From Mesostigma viride (Eukaryota > Streptophyta > Mesostigmatophyceae > Mesostigmatales > Mesostigmataceae), in assembly GCA_009746045.1 (NCBI GenBank), contig RPFO01000188.1, positions 422,183-486,182 on the forward strand: a stretch of 64,000 bases of DNA, written 5' to 3'. Under the pieces are notes generated by a model. That model worked only from the letters and a program-made list of their open reading frames with translations, did no database searches and was not told the origin of the DNA. Positions 22,674 through 33,623 of the stretch are shown piece after piece. Both the position numbers and the translations under genes were made by a program. Position 1 is the first letter of the stretch, and every line of letters begins with the position of its first letter.

Positions 22674-23900
22674 TTGTATTTGTCAGAAAGCAGTTCACTA
22701 AACAGAATCCGGGAAAGAGGGAGCTGCAACGACCTTGGCTGAACATTCAGCAAGGGTAAATTGTTGGGAAAATGGGGACGGCCTGATTTTTACTTAAGAG
22801 GATCCTACTGACTATTAGCTTTGCCTTTGAAAATCAGGCGCCGTATGAATTGCCGGCCATGTTTGGAATGCTGGCGGTAGTTGCGTCAATGAATCATGAT
22901 AGAATCTTACAGTCTAACCGGCACTCACCAAGTAATTGACGTGCTTCCTGGGTAGTGTGTTCAGGTTTGCATCATATGTGTGGCCTGACAGCTCAGACGT
23001 GTGACAGATGAGCTGGCTTGGCTGAGTTTACATATTAAATTGTCAGAGCTAGAATATTTTTGGTTATGCCATTTCCATTTTGGCGGCAGGCCTGACAAGC
23101 ATGGTCGGCAGGTTGTAAACCACAATTATTTCTTTGAATGTGCTCACTGAGCAGTATGAGCAGCCCCGCCGTCCTCTGTAGCTATGACGGCGGGGCTAAA
23201 GAAAAATATGCAGAGGCCCCCCATACTTGCCTGGTCTGAAGTTTGGATGTTCGCGACGTTACGGCAGGTAGGGGTGGTTTGAAAGGAACAGAAATTCTGC
23301 ATTATCAACGTGCCATGTGGTTCTGGGTGTCACCCTGCTGGGGCAGCGTCTCGGTGTAAGGACCAGCGAGGGATGTAAGGGAGACGGATAAACTGATTTC
23401 TTGCATTCCCCTGGAGAAAAAGTTTGGTTAGATTTCCCGATTAAAAGACCGAGTACAGACGAGACGTCTCGGCTGGCAGTGGCAGTGCCTGGCCTTGTCA
23501 TGCTCAGCACCCAACAGGTAGCACCCAACGCGAATTTTCTGGGCTTCTGGGATTTATTTTGCCGAGGCGGATATTCAGACTCGCTAACCCTTCACTGTCG
23601 TAACCCCGAGGGGGTTATATAACTCTGTGCAGGCTGAGTCGCCAGGAAGATGTTGCGACACCCCCCCACTTTGTGGTCTTTTTATGGAGCGGCTAACCCA
23701 GAGGCTGCTAGGGAGGGGGGGGTTCCCTCTCTATTCCTTTGTTATTGGGGCAACCTATCAAGTTCCTATCAAGATCCTATTATCAAGTTTTGCTTCCTGA
23801 ACGGCGACAATGCAAGGGAGAAAAGCAATGGTGCTAGGGACCGGCGTGGATGGGGGGGCTTTTGCTCCTGCATGCTGGGGAGACTAAACCCCTCCACCGT
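22674..23900 (+). mobile_element. SDR-C element, left part (A1, internal, start of B1)
   Basis: A1 at about 22,674-23,140 is homologous to A2 at 1,063-1,540. The internal part at about 23,140-23,850 matches 1-941. About 50 bp of B1 (gggggggcttttgctcctgc) follow before the match stops near 23,900. Together with the window's first element this defines the whole family. It abuts the inverted SDR-D unit directly. Confidence 0.6.
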
Positions 23901-24885
23901 CCTCGTGCCGATTTTCGACCACGAGTTTTTCTCGTGACTGGAAATCGGCACGAGTTTGTGCGCCTTGTAGGGATCTGGCGGGAAGGTTTTTGCGGATAAA
24001 AATAGGACCGTTGGAAAGATCTAGATCTGCTCTGTCCGTAGGACACTTGAATGACCGTATCTGACCACCGGACCAGGGTGCAAACGCTGGTCAAAGTCAA
24101 CAGGGTCCCATAAACTGGGGACTAAAAATAGTCACCAGTTATTTAAAGCATTATCTTGTGGGTCCCTGGATGAAACAAGACGTGTAAGTGCTTGGATGTA
24201 GTGCTTGGGTACAGTTACAGTCCCCCCCGAAATACTAGGGTGAAATCCAAGGTATACGTGGTCCATCATGCGTTGGTTGTGAAGCCCGTACTCGCGGCAC
24301 GTGCGTAGCCGTCTCCAAGCATTTGCGGCGGTGGTTATGGCAAGTATTGGTGGCACACAGGTTGGAATAGGTGTTATCATGCGTGTTTACCAATATTCCA
24401 TGCTTACCTATCATGTCCAGGTTCAAAACTGCACTAGAATGCTTGTTTTAGCCCCCCCAAAACTGGTGACTCAAATGAGTCACCAGTTATTTTTAGCACT
24501 ATCTTCTGGGTCCCTGGGGCGGTTACAATTTTTAGTGTTGGTTACCCATCCTAACTTGTAAACCTATCTACAAAACCAACCCCAGGGTCAACTCATTGAG
24601 GAAAGGGGTCTATCACGCATTGTAAGAGTGTCACCGCACACACTCGCCGTACCCCCCTGAGGGGGGGGCTATTTATAGAGCAGGGGGACCTAGTACTGGG
24701 ACCACCCACTATACCCCCAGGTGGGCCCTCATATGGGTATGCTTGGTTCCCAGTATGGTCTATAAATAAAAATTAGGCTGAATGGGGGCACCTGTGGCGT
24801 ACTGTGCAACTGGTGACTCATCCTAGGTACGAGTCAGAGACGGTTGAGGCACGACATAATTGTGAGAAGAAGCCAAATAACTTGA
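23901..24885. repeat. Unassigned repeat DNA with hairpin and direct repeats
   Basis: A strong hairpin spans 23,902-23,954 (arms ctcgtgccgattt and aaatcggcacgag around a ttttt loop). A 60-bp direct repeat occurs at about 24,107-24,168 and 24,463-24,520 (sharing tcaccagttatt and gggtccctgg). An inverted pair with ctatttatagag and ctataaataaa lies around 24,670-24,770. Possibly decayed small DNA transposons. No gene seen. Confidence 0.4.
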
Positions 24886-25308
24886 AATTGTGACACCGGG
24901 TGGCACGTAAATTCCCTGAAGGACCTGTGGCACATAAATTCCCAAGGCTGTGTGGGGCTTGACACACATAATAGATAAGATTGGATGGTCAAAATCACAG
25001 CTTGCTTTGTTTTTTTGCATGGTCGTTATTTTATCATTGGTGAGGCGTCGCCAACCCTTTCCTTGTTTTGTCAAAATCTTACATTTCTTTCAATAGCAAC
25101 AAACGGTCCAGCTGAAGGACCTGATGGTGAGGTTATGGCTTTTTGCCTTGCTAGCATTTGCAAGTGCATTGCCTCCTCCTTGATGAGGGCGCCTAGCCAT
25201 GCCACATTGCTTTGATGAGGCCCTGAAACCTCTCATTTTGTCTCACTGGCTCTGCTTGCTCCTTGGTGATACCTGTATGCGTGAGGCGCTGCTTGTCCAT
25301 ACCCGCAG
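24886..25308 (+). other. LRR intron, class I pre-exon block
   Basis: A well-preserved class I block: ccctgaaggacctgtggcac, tgatggtgaggttatggctt, cctccttgatgagggcgcct, ending acccgcag. It is closest to the block at 10,920-11,277. Confidence 0.5.
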
Positions 25309-25380
25309 GGGCCTGTCCTCTAATAGCCTGTACGGTGTCATCCCACCTGAGCTGGGTTCTTTAACCTCCCTGCAGAGGCT
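25309..25380 (+). CDS. LRR exon 10 (72 nt)
   Basis: Acceptor acccgcag, donor gtaagtcaacc. It reads GLSSNSLYGVIPPELGSLTS and then LQRL. It is a class I exon close to consensus. Confidence 0.72.
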
Positions 25381-25775
25381 GTAAGTCAACCATATGAGCA
25401 TGCTTGTGCCTGCCGCTCAGCCATGCCAGGCATTCACGGGTGGCTCCATCTTGGACCTTGTTAGTGCACAATTGCTGGATCATGCTGGACCGTGTGTGAA
25501 TGATGAGAAGAAATCACAGAATTAGGTGGTTAGGGCATTTTTATTGCTTGTTTCTATGGCTGGCTGCCATTACCATCTTCGTAGATCTCTAAAAGTAGTT
25601 AGGTGAGGGTATCCGGGTTGGGAGTCATATCTGACGTAGCTGCAGGCAGTTTTAAGAGGGCTCATTTTTATTTGGCTTTTCTTTTTGGTATGCCAGCCTA
25701 TAATTGCCTTTGGTTGGTAGCTACTGTAGACTGAAATTCCGACTTGTATTTTTGGCTGACATTTTGTAATTGCCG
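25381..25775 (+). other. LRR intron
   Basis: Class I tail (catgcttgtgcctgccgctc) followed by about 200 bp unlike other introns. A phrase near 25,690-25,770 (tataattgcc…ctactgtagactgaaattcc) resembles the A repeat of SDR-G near 46,830-46,870, so it may be a small SDR scrap. Confidence 0.4.
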
Positions 25776-26910
25776 ATCCATTCTTGGCCTTGCTTTGCTT
25801 CGCATGCATGGCACCACAAACATCAAGTTTATTACAATTGTGTGCTAGCTCTGTACGGTGGAATAACACAGACTTGTCTACCGGATGGCCACAGGCGGCC
25901 ATCCGTATGCTACGGTGAGCACCTGTTGTGAATTGCAGGGCCAGCTCACAGCTGCTGTGCCCCTGCTCTACCCACATCTCCCTACGTGGCTATAGCCGAA
26001 AAATACTTATGATATGCGTCAACAAAATATAGATTAAGACCACTTAGCTCCCAAGAAGACCAGCATTTGATTGAAACAATAAGTGGAGCCCTGCCACAAA
26101 TGCAGCAGTTACAGTGGCCATAAGGTTTCTCAGTCCGCACGCGGAAGAAAGAAGCCTCCAGGGTGGGAGGGAGGGAAAGAAACAGTTGCGGATCATTGCC
26201 TGCCCCGCTTGCTTTAGGCATGGTCCGCCGACACACAAGCTGACATCATCCTAAATTCATTAACACCGGCATGCGTCACGCACCGGCCTGAATAGTGCTG
26301 AACACGCCACTAAAAGTAGCGTGGCCAGACACCCCCAGGCTAGTACGTTACCCGTACCAACAATCGTACACAAGGTTCCTAGAATTAACAACCACGAATC
26401 TCGCCTATCAGCGACCCGTTGGGTCGGTCCGAGTCCACTGTTTAATAATTAATCACGATTTACTAGAAACACTCAGTCATTAAGATTCATTAGACAACCA
26501 GCCGACCCTCAGGTCTCTAACATCGCAGCTGGCGCACGGCTAACAACAAATACGAATCTTTATAAGAAAGTCGTATGAAATATACCCTTAATTTTCCGGA
26601 CCCCTTAATAATAGCCGCCGACCCTTATGAACTACCGGGTCCTACACATAAACAATTAGGCGAACTGGAACCCTTTGTAGAAAACGGATTAGTCAACCCA
26701 TGCAGCAGACAGCCTTCCACATCGCAGGCCAGGGCATAGCGGCCCTATCTTTCCCGCGTACGTTAATTGAACTACTTTCAGAGAAAACCGATACTACTCT
26801 AGCTATGGGGGTACTTTGTCCCAACCCAGGTTCACCCTCGGGTTAGTCTAGCCATTTCCCCCCTGACCTCCCACGCAAGGGTGAGGTCAGTTGATAGCTG
26901 AACGACAAGA
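25776..26910 (-). mobile_element. YR-2 terminal repeat (B), interrupted by SDR-D
   Basis: Bases 25,776-26,033 and 26,792-26,910 together make one B terminal repeat of YR-2, as at 7,093-7,400. They are separated by the SDR-D unit. No internal YR-2 coding sequence follows on the minus strand; reversed LRR-intron DNA follows instead. Confidence 0.6.
26034..26791 (-). mobile_element. Solo A-B remnant, family SDR-D, copy 2
   Basis: 758 bp, nearly the same as 21,914-22,673. It sits inside a YR-2 terminal repeat. The uninterrupted target is visible at about 7,275 (aaaatatatattaccactct), and no clear target duplication is present, as expected for tyrosine-recombinase insertion. Confidence 0.65.
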
Positions 26911-27345
26911 GCTTTAAACAAAAGGGCGTCAAAAACTGGACGCTGCGCCGTATATTCAAGGCGCCAAGCCCCTGTAAAATTACCGTGAAAAAAGGGGCCG
27001 GGCACGTACCACAGTTGGCACTACTGGCACACAGCCGGCCCCTTCTCATTTAGCCCTACATAGCACAGGCACCGAACATGCATGGTGTAGGTGACGGATG
27101 GTAGAGCTACGCTGTAGGCGGCAGATCGGTCCCCTTTGAGCCCGCCACTAAGAAGTGAGCAAATAGCTCAACAAATGTGCCTAACTGCGGCGCACCCCAA
27201 GGCAAAGATTGTTCATGTATCCAACAAGGCGGGTTAGGAAAAGACCTTCCCATTCCTCTCAAGGGCCCCACATAAACGGCACCGCGCATTACATGTGAAT
27301 GCCACTTAAAAAAGCAGCCCTTCTGAAATCAATTCCAATGTCGGG
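26911..27345 (-). repeat. LRR-intron DNA in reverse orientation
   Basis: Carries the reverse complement of the class I intron tail seen at about 31,780-32,010 and 44,330-44,480 (phrases cttctcatttagccctacat and gcggcagatcggtccccttt). A sister copy in this orientation is at about 30,390-30,570. No exon is included. Confidence 0.45.
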
Positions 27346-30040
27346 ATTGGTGATCTCCTGCTCATTTTATCTATGCCTAACCTGCTGAGCTGAGAATGCA
27401 ACACCGAATAGCAGATAATAATTTTGGAATAATCTTTTGGTGCTGGCAAATGTACCTAGGTCAGCCCGAGCTGGGGCTGACTAGGCAAGGTGGTGGCGAT
27501 AAAAGGTGGGCTTCCATTCTTATGAAGCAGGTTGTTTCTTTTGCCTGAGAACCCTCACATTACGTCATGCACATAGCAACGGCACAAGGCAAACGGTAAT
27601 GCAATATAGCTTCATGTCCCACGTAGCTCCCACAAAAACCAGCATCTTCATTAAAACAATAAGTGGAAGCATACATGTGACACTAATTGACATGCCCGGA
27701 GGCACGCCGTTCAAGGCCCTTCATGAAGTACGTTGCCCTAGAGGCAACCAAGACACGGGTGGGTGGGTGGGGAGCAAAGAAAGAGGCCGACAAAACCAGC
27801 CAGAGCGGCTTTTAGTCGCAAAACCTCCCTTATCCCTAGCTAACTGACGTCATTAAACCCTTATGTTTAGTGGATGCTAGTAAGACGCTAACCGTACAGA
27901 CCGGGGGTAGAATATCCCGAATCTGCACGGCTAGTATTAAATAATGCGTAGGTTGTTCTTTTCAGGGGCACTGCACCTCACGCCCCGTTCCGCCCGGGTA
28001 TAATCAACCCAAGCGCGGAACGCACATTTTATTTAATTCATTTTTCAACCATGCACTATATTGCATCTACTAATCACAAAAGCTCTAGCCAAACAGCTAC
28101 GAGTAAACACTACGACCTATAAGCCGCTCATCCAGCGGCCTCTTGTTCCCGCATTCACGTATAGAAGAAACTCCGTTCAAAGAACCCCGATTCATGTCCC
28201 ACGTAGCTCCCACAAAAACCAGCATCTTCATTAAAACAATAAGTGGAAGCATACATGTGACACTAATTGACATGCCCGGAGGCACGCCGTTCAAGGCCCT
28301 TCATGAAGTACGTTGCCCAATCACCCCCGCCCTGGCTTTCCCTTGAAGCCGCACTCCACCTTGCTCGTTGTCACAAGTGACCGCCCTGCCGCAAAACGGG
28401 AGCCCCCCCACATCGGGAGGCGTGTGCCCGGCGGCTGTGGATGCATGGCCAGGCCCAAAAAGGCCCAGCGCATTTGCACTGCGATTGCGCACGGCCAGCC
28501 TATCATGACCCCTCTCGGGGCCCCGAGTCGGTACCGCTATGGCCGTCTCCCCATAGACCCGGGGTGCTTCGAGAAAAAACGTGGACCTAGCCCAGGCCCC
28601 GCCAGCCCGGATGCCCGAGGCCACAGCCCCAGGCACCTGGCTGAACGAGAGTCCGTTCAGCCAAGACCGCATTCCCCCCGAGGTTTCTATGCGTGGGGAA
28701 AAAATTTCTAGCTTAGGCGCTTTTCCCATCGCCGTCCCCAGCCCCAACCACCCCCCCTCGGCGGAAGGCAATTGCAAAGTTTGCTGGCCAGCAGCAATTT
28801 CCGAAGAAAAAGCCGCAGGCCGCGGACCGAGACACGGGTCGCCAGTGCCAGCCATCCGGCTCCAACCCGGGGTGCAAGCATCCCCAGGTACGGAGCACCA
28901 GCTCGCGCACTGGGCCGACCAAGCGACAGTTGAGCACCCGTCACGGCATCCGGCCCACCAAAGACCCCAAGCTGGGGAAAAGGTGCGGACCGGAGGTAAT
29001 CATTTTCTTTTCTTTTAGTTAACCGAGCGAGGAACTACGCCTGGCCGGTTAACAACTGGAAGTCTCACCACTGGCCAAGTGGCCAGTGCAACCAGTGCTT
29101 TTGGGATTTTGCTCCGCAGCACCCATAGCTGCGGCTGCCGCCGCAACGACAACGAGCAAAGAAAGAGGCCGACAAAACCAGCCAGAGCGGCTTTTAGTCG
29201 CAAAACCTCCCTTATCCCTAGCTAACTGACGTCATTAAACCCTTATGTTTAGTGGATGCTAGTAAGACGCTAACCGTACAGACCGGGGGTAGAATATCCC
29301 GAATCTGCACGGCTAGTATTAAATAATGCGTAGGTTGTTCTTTTCAGGGGCACTGCACCTCACGCCCCGTTCCGCCCGGGTATAATCAACCCAAGCGCGG
29401 AACGCACATTTTATTTAATTCATTTTTCAACCATGCACTATATTGCATCTACTAATCACAAAAGCTCTAGCCAAACAGCTACGAGTAAACACTACGACCT
29501 ATAAGCCGCTCATCCAGCGGCCTCTTGTTCCCGCATTCACGTATAGAAGAAACTCCGTTCAAAGAACCCCGATTACCATGGCGATGGTGACCCCACGTGC
29601 CAGCGGCTTTCTTGCGCAGCTCACGGCCAGGGCCCAGGCTAAATGCATCCCAAAAACGGTCGCCATTGCGACCTTGGCGTTTCTGGGACAGACAATTTGG
29701 CTAGCTTGGGTGACAATACTCACCCTGGCGCGAGCAAACACTGCAAAAGCGGCAGCAGAGGAGGGGCTAGTGACCGTGGATTGGGAGGGGGTGGAGCTGG
29801 CCGAAATTATGGCTGAGCAGCTTGGGGAGGCGATGTCCGGGCCGGACCCCCCTTGTGCGAGGCGCGCAGATGGGACAAGGGGTATTCCCCCCCCGGCTGC
29901 CGGAGCCGGGGGAGCAGGGCGGACCAGGGGTGGAATATGTGCAGCAAACCCCGGCCCAGGGGCGCAGAGGATCGGCAGGCTTACGTGCCAGGCATCCATG
30001 GGCCGTGTACCAACCTCCATCAACCTCCATCATCTACTAC
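27346..30040 (+). mobile_element. YR-2 retroelement copy 3 (left repeat plus gag), interrupted
   Basis: The left repeat runs about 27,346-27,610 (gagctgagaatgcaacaccg, gcaggttgtttcttttgcct), stops at the SDR-B insertion, and resumes at 29,573 with ttaccatggcgatggtg and gag. It ends near 30,040, so pol is missing. The uninterrupted junction is readable at 10,620-10,660 on the minus strand. Confidence 0.6.
27611..29572 (-). mobile_element. Non-autonomous split-direct-repeat element SDR-B, copy 1
   Basis: On the minus strand: A1 29,572-29,156 (417 bp), internal 29,155-28,319 (837 bp), B1 28,318-28,191, A2 28,190-27,772, B2 about 27,738-27,611. The A2/B2 spacer contains CCCACCCACCC on that strand. 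This is the full A1-internal-B1-A2-B2 order of PAT/Kangaroo elements but without gag, RT, RNase H or recombinase. The internal part is GC-rich with local hairpins and no convincing frame. It would depend on a related autonomous element for movement. Confidence 0.8.
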
Positions 30041-30045
30041 TGTAA
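29578..30045 (+). pseudogene. Gag-like fragment of YR-2 copy 3
   Basis: Starts ATG GCG ATG and reads MAMVTPRASGFLAQLTARAQ, then IWLAWVTILTLARANTAKAA, then VELAEIMAEQLGEAMSGPDP. The 156-codon frame is intact to about 30,000 and then runs into unrelated DNA, so it is 3'-truncated. It is similar to the frames at 10,211-10,640 and 40,644-41,150. Assignment as Gag rests on position ahead of pol, not on a known domain. Chaining the hydrophobic stretch (LAFLGQTIWLAWVTILTLA) hints at a membrane-like or coiled segment. Confidence 0.45.
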
Positions 30046-31526
30046 AATGCATATACATAGCGAAGAAGAAATGAAAATAGATGGCTGAAGCTAAGGTCCA
30101 TTGGAGTGCCTTTCTACCAGGGGAAACAATTTTATTACAAAGGTGTGTGCTGGCTATATAGTGGAGCCTAGCCACACCATCAAGATTATTGTACAAATCA
30201 TTATCAAGCTGGCCATGTCACCACGCTGGGGCCCAGCACATGCCCCCTTGGTCCGAGCTTGTCCCTCGCAGCGTGGGTTGGTGGGTGGGAGCTGCAAAAA
30301 GGCTATCTACTGATCTAGGTCTCGGACAACACAAGTAAAGGCGCCGCGCCCCCTTTCACGTTCCTGACGGAAACAGGGGAGGGGGGCTCGTTCCACAGTA
30401 GGCACTACCAAGCACACACAGCCGGCCCCTTCTCATTTAGCCCTACATAGCACAGGCACCGAACATGGTGTAGGTGACGGACGGTAGACCTACGCTATAC
30501 TAGGCGGCAGATCGGTCCCCTTTGAGCCCGCCGCAACACAACTATAAACTGAGCAAATAGCTCAACAATGGTTGTAAGTGAAAAGAAACCTGGAAACTAA
30601 TTGGGAACATCAAGTTGTTCATTAAACACCACTCTTTTCTGCTTTTCTGGCTTAGGGTTGAAGCTGGGTGCTGGAGGTCATCAAAAAAGGAATCAGCCTT
30701 CCTTACAGTACACCATATATACAATTGGAAATCCACAACTGCATGCTAGGGCGGCAGCACCTTGCCTGAAACCAACATGCATGCTGAGCTAGCCTCAATA
30801 TCTTTCAATTTGACCAATCAGAACTATGAGCCTAATGGGCAAGGTTCCCTTTTCTCTGATTCACAACGAATTATAAACACAGATCAGATACGTACTGGCA
30901 AAATATAACCGGATGCGAATCTGATGGATCCTCGGCAACAAAACTTAGCATAATGGCCACGTGGACGACAGCCGCATGTTTGAAGGCTATCGTACCTGCT
31001 TAATGGCGGTCAGCGTGACTATGATCATGCTAAATAGAAATCAGGATTGGGAGTTGTCAGGATTTCTAAGACCCACAATAGCCCTAACGAAAGAATGTGT
31101 ATCTTCCGAGTAAAGCACCACATGATGTAAGAAGGAGACAGTTAAATTTTGATTAAGACCCGACGGACTTAAAATTTTCTAATGCTGGGTGGTTATTGAC
31201 ACAAAACATGTGGCTGCTTTCGTTGTTTCCAAGTATGGTCATTTATTAATTCATCACTGGTGCGGCGTGCCCAACACTTGCCTGATTGTGGAAGTTTCAC
31301 AGTTTCCTACAATAGCAGCAAATGGGGCAGCTGCAGGACTTGACGGCGAGGCCATGGCTTTTGCTCATGCTAGCCTTTGCAAGTGCTTTGCCTGTTGCTT
31401 GATGCCTAGCCATGCGAAGTTGCCGTGATGAGGCCCATGTAACCTCGCAGTTTGGCTGCCTAACTGGCTCTGCTTGCTCCTTGGTGACACCTGTACGCGT
31501 GATGCGCTGCTTGTCGGTACCCGCAG
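30041..31526 (+). other. LRR intron, mixed repeats
   Basis: Contains the motif ctggggcccagcacatgccc, related to 32,710. A reverse-oriented intron piece lies at 30,390-30,570, the front repeat at about 30,650-31,080 (as at 42,590-42,840), and a class I pre-exon block at about 31,160-31,526 (ctgcaggacttgacggcgag, ctggctctgcttgctcc), ending acccgcag. No gene recognised. Confidence 0.45.
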
Positions 31527-31598
31527 GGACCTGTCCTTTACATGGCTGTCCGGTGTCATCCCACCTCAGCTGGGGTCTCTAACCTCCCTGCAGTACCT
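31527..31598 (+). CDS. LRR exon 11 (72 nt)
   Basis: Acceptor acccgcag, donor gtaagtcaatc. It reads DLSFTWLSGVIPPQLGSLTS and then LQYL. It is a class I exon. Confidence 0.72.
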
Positions 31599-32155
31599 GT
31601 AAGTCAATCCTATGAACATGCTGGTGCCTGCCGTTCGGTATGTGCCTGAAGCATTCCGGGGTGGCTGCATCAAGTACCTTGTTAGCGCACACTAGCTGTA
31701 TCACTGGTGACTGACGTGTAGAAAGCACAGAATTAAATGGGTTGGGCACTTTTACTACTTGCCGTGTTGTTTTCATGGCTGGTTGCCATGACAGTCTGCG
31801 GCATGGTCAATTTTTGCCTTGGGGTCCGCCCGCAGTTTGGCACATTCGCTGACCGATCATTTCATAGTTGCCTTGTGGCGGGCTTAAAGGGAGCCAATCT
31901 TTTGGCCATAGCGCAGCTCTACCATCCGTCACCTACATCATGTTCGGTGCTTTTGCTATGTAGGACTAAATGAGAAGAGGATGGCTATGTGTTGGTAGTG
32001 TCTACCCATACACTAGGGTACACGCCCTTCCCTTTTCCTGGCCATGGTACCATTTACTCCAAAGGGATCGCTGCGCCTTGAAGACTCTGTCAGAGTTTTT
32101 TTACATGTACATACTTTTGAGTTTTGCGGGAGGCCTTTTTCAGCTCCTACCCTCG
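31599..32155 (+). other. LRR intron, class I tail
   Basis: Long well-preserved class I tail: tgctggtgcctgccgttcgg, tcatggctggttgccatgac, then tggcgggcttaaagggagcc. No gene. Confidence 0.45.
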
Positions 32156-32156
32156 C

Positions 32157-32335
32157 ATGCACCCACCCACCCACCCACCCACCCACCCACCCACCCACCC
32201 ACCCACCCACCCACCCACCCACCCACCCACCCACCCACCCACCCACCCACCCGCCCGCCCGCCCACCCGCCCGCCCGCCCGCCCGCCCGCGCCGCCCGCC
32301 CGCCCGCCCGCCCGCCCGCCCGCCCGCCCCACCAC
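32157..32335. repeat. (CCCA)n then (CCCG)n simple repeat
   Basis: About 95 bp of pure ACCC units followed by about 80 bp of mixed CCCG/CCCA units. The minus strand is (GGGT)n(GGGC)n and could fold as G-quadruplexes. Proline- or glycine-rich frames across it are artefacts of the repeat. Confidence 0.9.
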
Positions 32336-32591
32336 CTACCCGCACACACTGTTTTTTTTAGGGACAAGCTTGGACCAAGGAGGCATATAGTTATCGAAAT
32401 TAACGGGGTTAATTTCGATGTTCGCGCACTAGAGCATGCGGAGTGGCCTAGGGCTGCGAGTGGCTGCTAGTTGCGATGCTATGTGTTGCGGAGCGGCTAG
32501 AAAGCAATTATTCGCCGAACAATTGCGAGGGCGTGCTGCGAGTGACGGATGCGCGCAGGCGAACGCCTTTCCCTCACGGTGCCAAGTTTAT

Positions 32592-32703
32592 GTTAATTAA
32601 GGCAACGCCTTAAATATACCGATTGCCACATCGGAACCACTTACTTGCAAGTAAGTGGTTCCGATGTGGCAATCGGTATATTTAAGGCGTTGCCTTAATT
32701 AAC
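32592..32703. repeat. 112-bp perfect palindrome
   Basis: From gttaattaaggcaacgcc to its exact complement ggcgttgccttaattaac, centred in ttgcaa at 32,647/32,648. I see no mismatch across the arms. The right arm plus about 100 bp downstream recurs at 33,477-33,623, where the left arm is missing. Probably a fold-back element or a MITE end. Confidence 0.85.
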
Positions 32704-33316
32704 ACATATGCTGGGCCCCAGCTTGGTGAAATGGCCAGCATGATAATGATTTGTACACGGATTTTGATGACGTGGCTAGGCTCCACTTTAAATTTATTAT
32801 ATTACATTCTTTCGAAACATAACAGTTTCTTATGGTAGAAAGAAACTCCAGTGGACCTTAGCTTAGCCACTCATTGGAAGTTTCCAGGGGGGGAAGAAAG
32901 CCCAGTTGCAGAAACTTAAATTCTAGTAATGTGTTACACTGGCCCAACTTTAGAATAATACGTTTCTTAATTTAAGGCTGGGATCGCTACTAGGCAAGTG
33001 CACCCACCAATGTTACATATTCTAGGTCCCGAGCTTTGCAATAAATCGTTTTTGGGTGAGCTGCCTAACCTGTTGCCTAGCTACGTTGATCACCTGTTAG
33101 CTTTCATGAAATCATGTAAATAGAGAGAGCAGCAAGTTGAGGTCAGGCAGCAGCAAGTTGAGGTCATCCTGTTTGGCCTTGCTGCTGTTTGCAAGTGTGC
33201 CGCTCTTGGCTGATTATTTGGGGGTCATCTAAACAAAGCCATTGAGCTGCCATTCTATGTATGCTGTTTTCTACTGGTCACTTCGACTTGCATGTCGGGC
33301 TTGTCCGTACCTGCAG
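32704..33316 (+). other. LRR intron, class II; first copy of a tandem duplication
   Basis: Contains atgctgggccccagcttggt, then attacattctttcgaaacat, then the class II head (gcaagttgaggtcatcctgt), ending tacctgcag. The same sequence is repeated at 33,524-33,623 plus 35,584-36,098. Confidence 0.55.
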
Positions 33317-33388
33317 GAGCCTGTATGCTAATGCCTTGAGTGGCACCATCCCGCCGGAGCTGGGGTTGGCGACCTCTCTCTCGTCCCT
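33317..33388 (+). CDS. LRR exon 12 (72 nt)
   Basis: Acceptor tacctgcag, donor gtaagttgat. It reads SLYANALSGTIPPELGLATS and then LSSL. It differs by only a few bases from exon 13 at 36,099, its tandem duplicate. Confidence 0.72.
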
Positions 33389-33623
33389 GTAAGTTGATTT
33401 GCTCGTACCCCCTGTTCATATGTCGGGCCTTGTCAGGTGGCTGCGTGAACACCCTTGTTTCTAGCCCTTGCAAGGAAGTGGTTCCGATGTGGCAATCGGT
33501 ATATTTAAGGCGTTGCCTTAATTAACACATATGCTGGGCCCCAGCTTGGTGAAATGGCCAGCATGATAATGATTTGTACACGGATTTTGATGACGTGGCT
33601 AGGCTCCACTTTAAATTTATTAT

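Noticed and set aside
31970-32470. Long proline-rich open frames (THPPTHPP…) on the plus strand and glycine-rich frames on the minus strand
   Set aside because: They are the six-frame reading of a four-base simple repeat; the open frame carries no other information.
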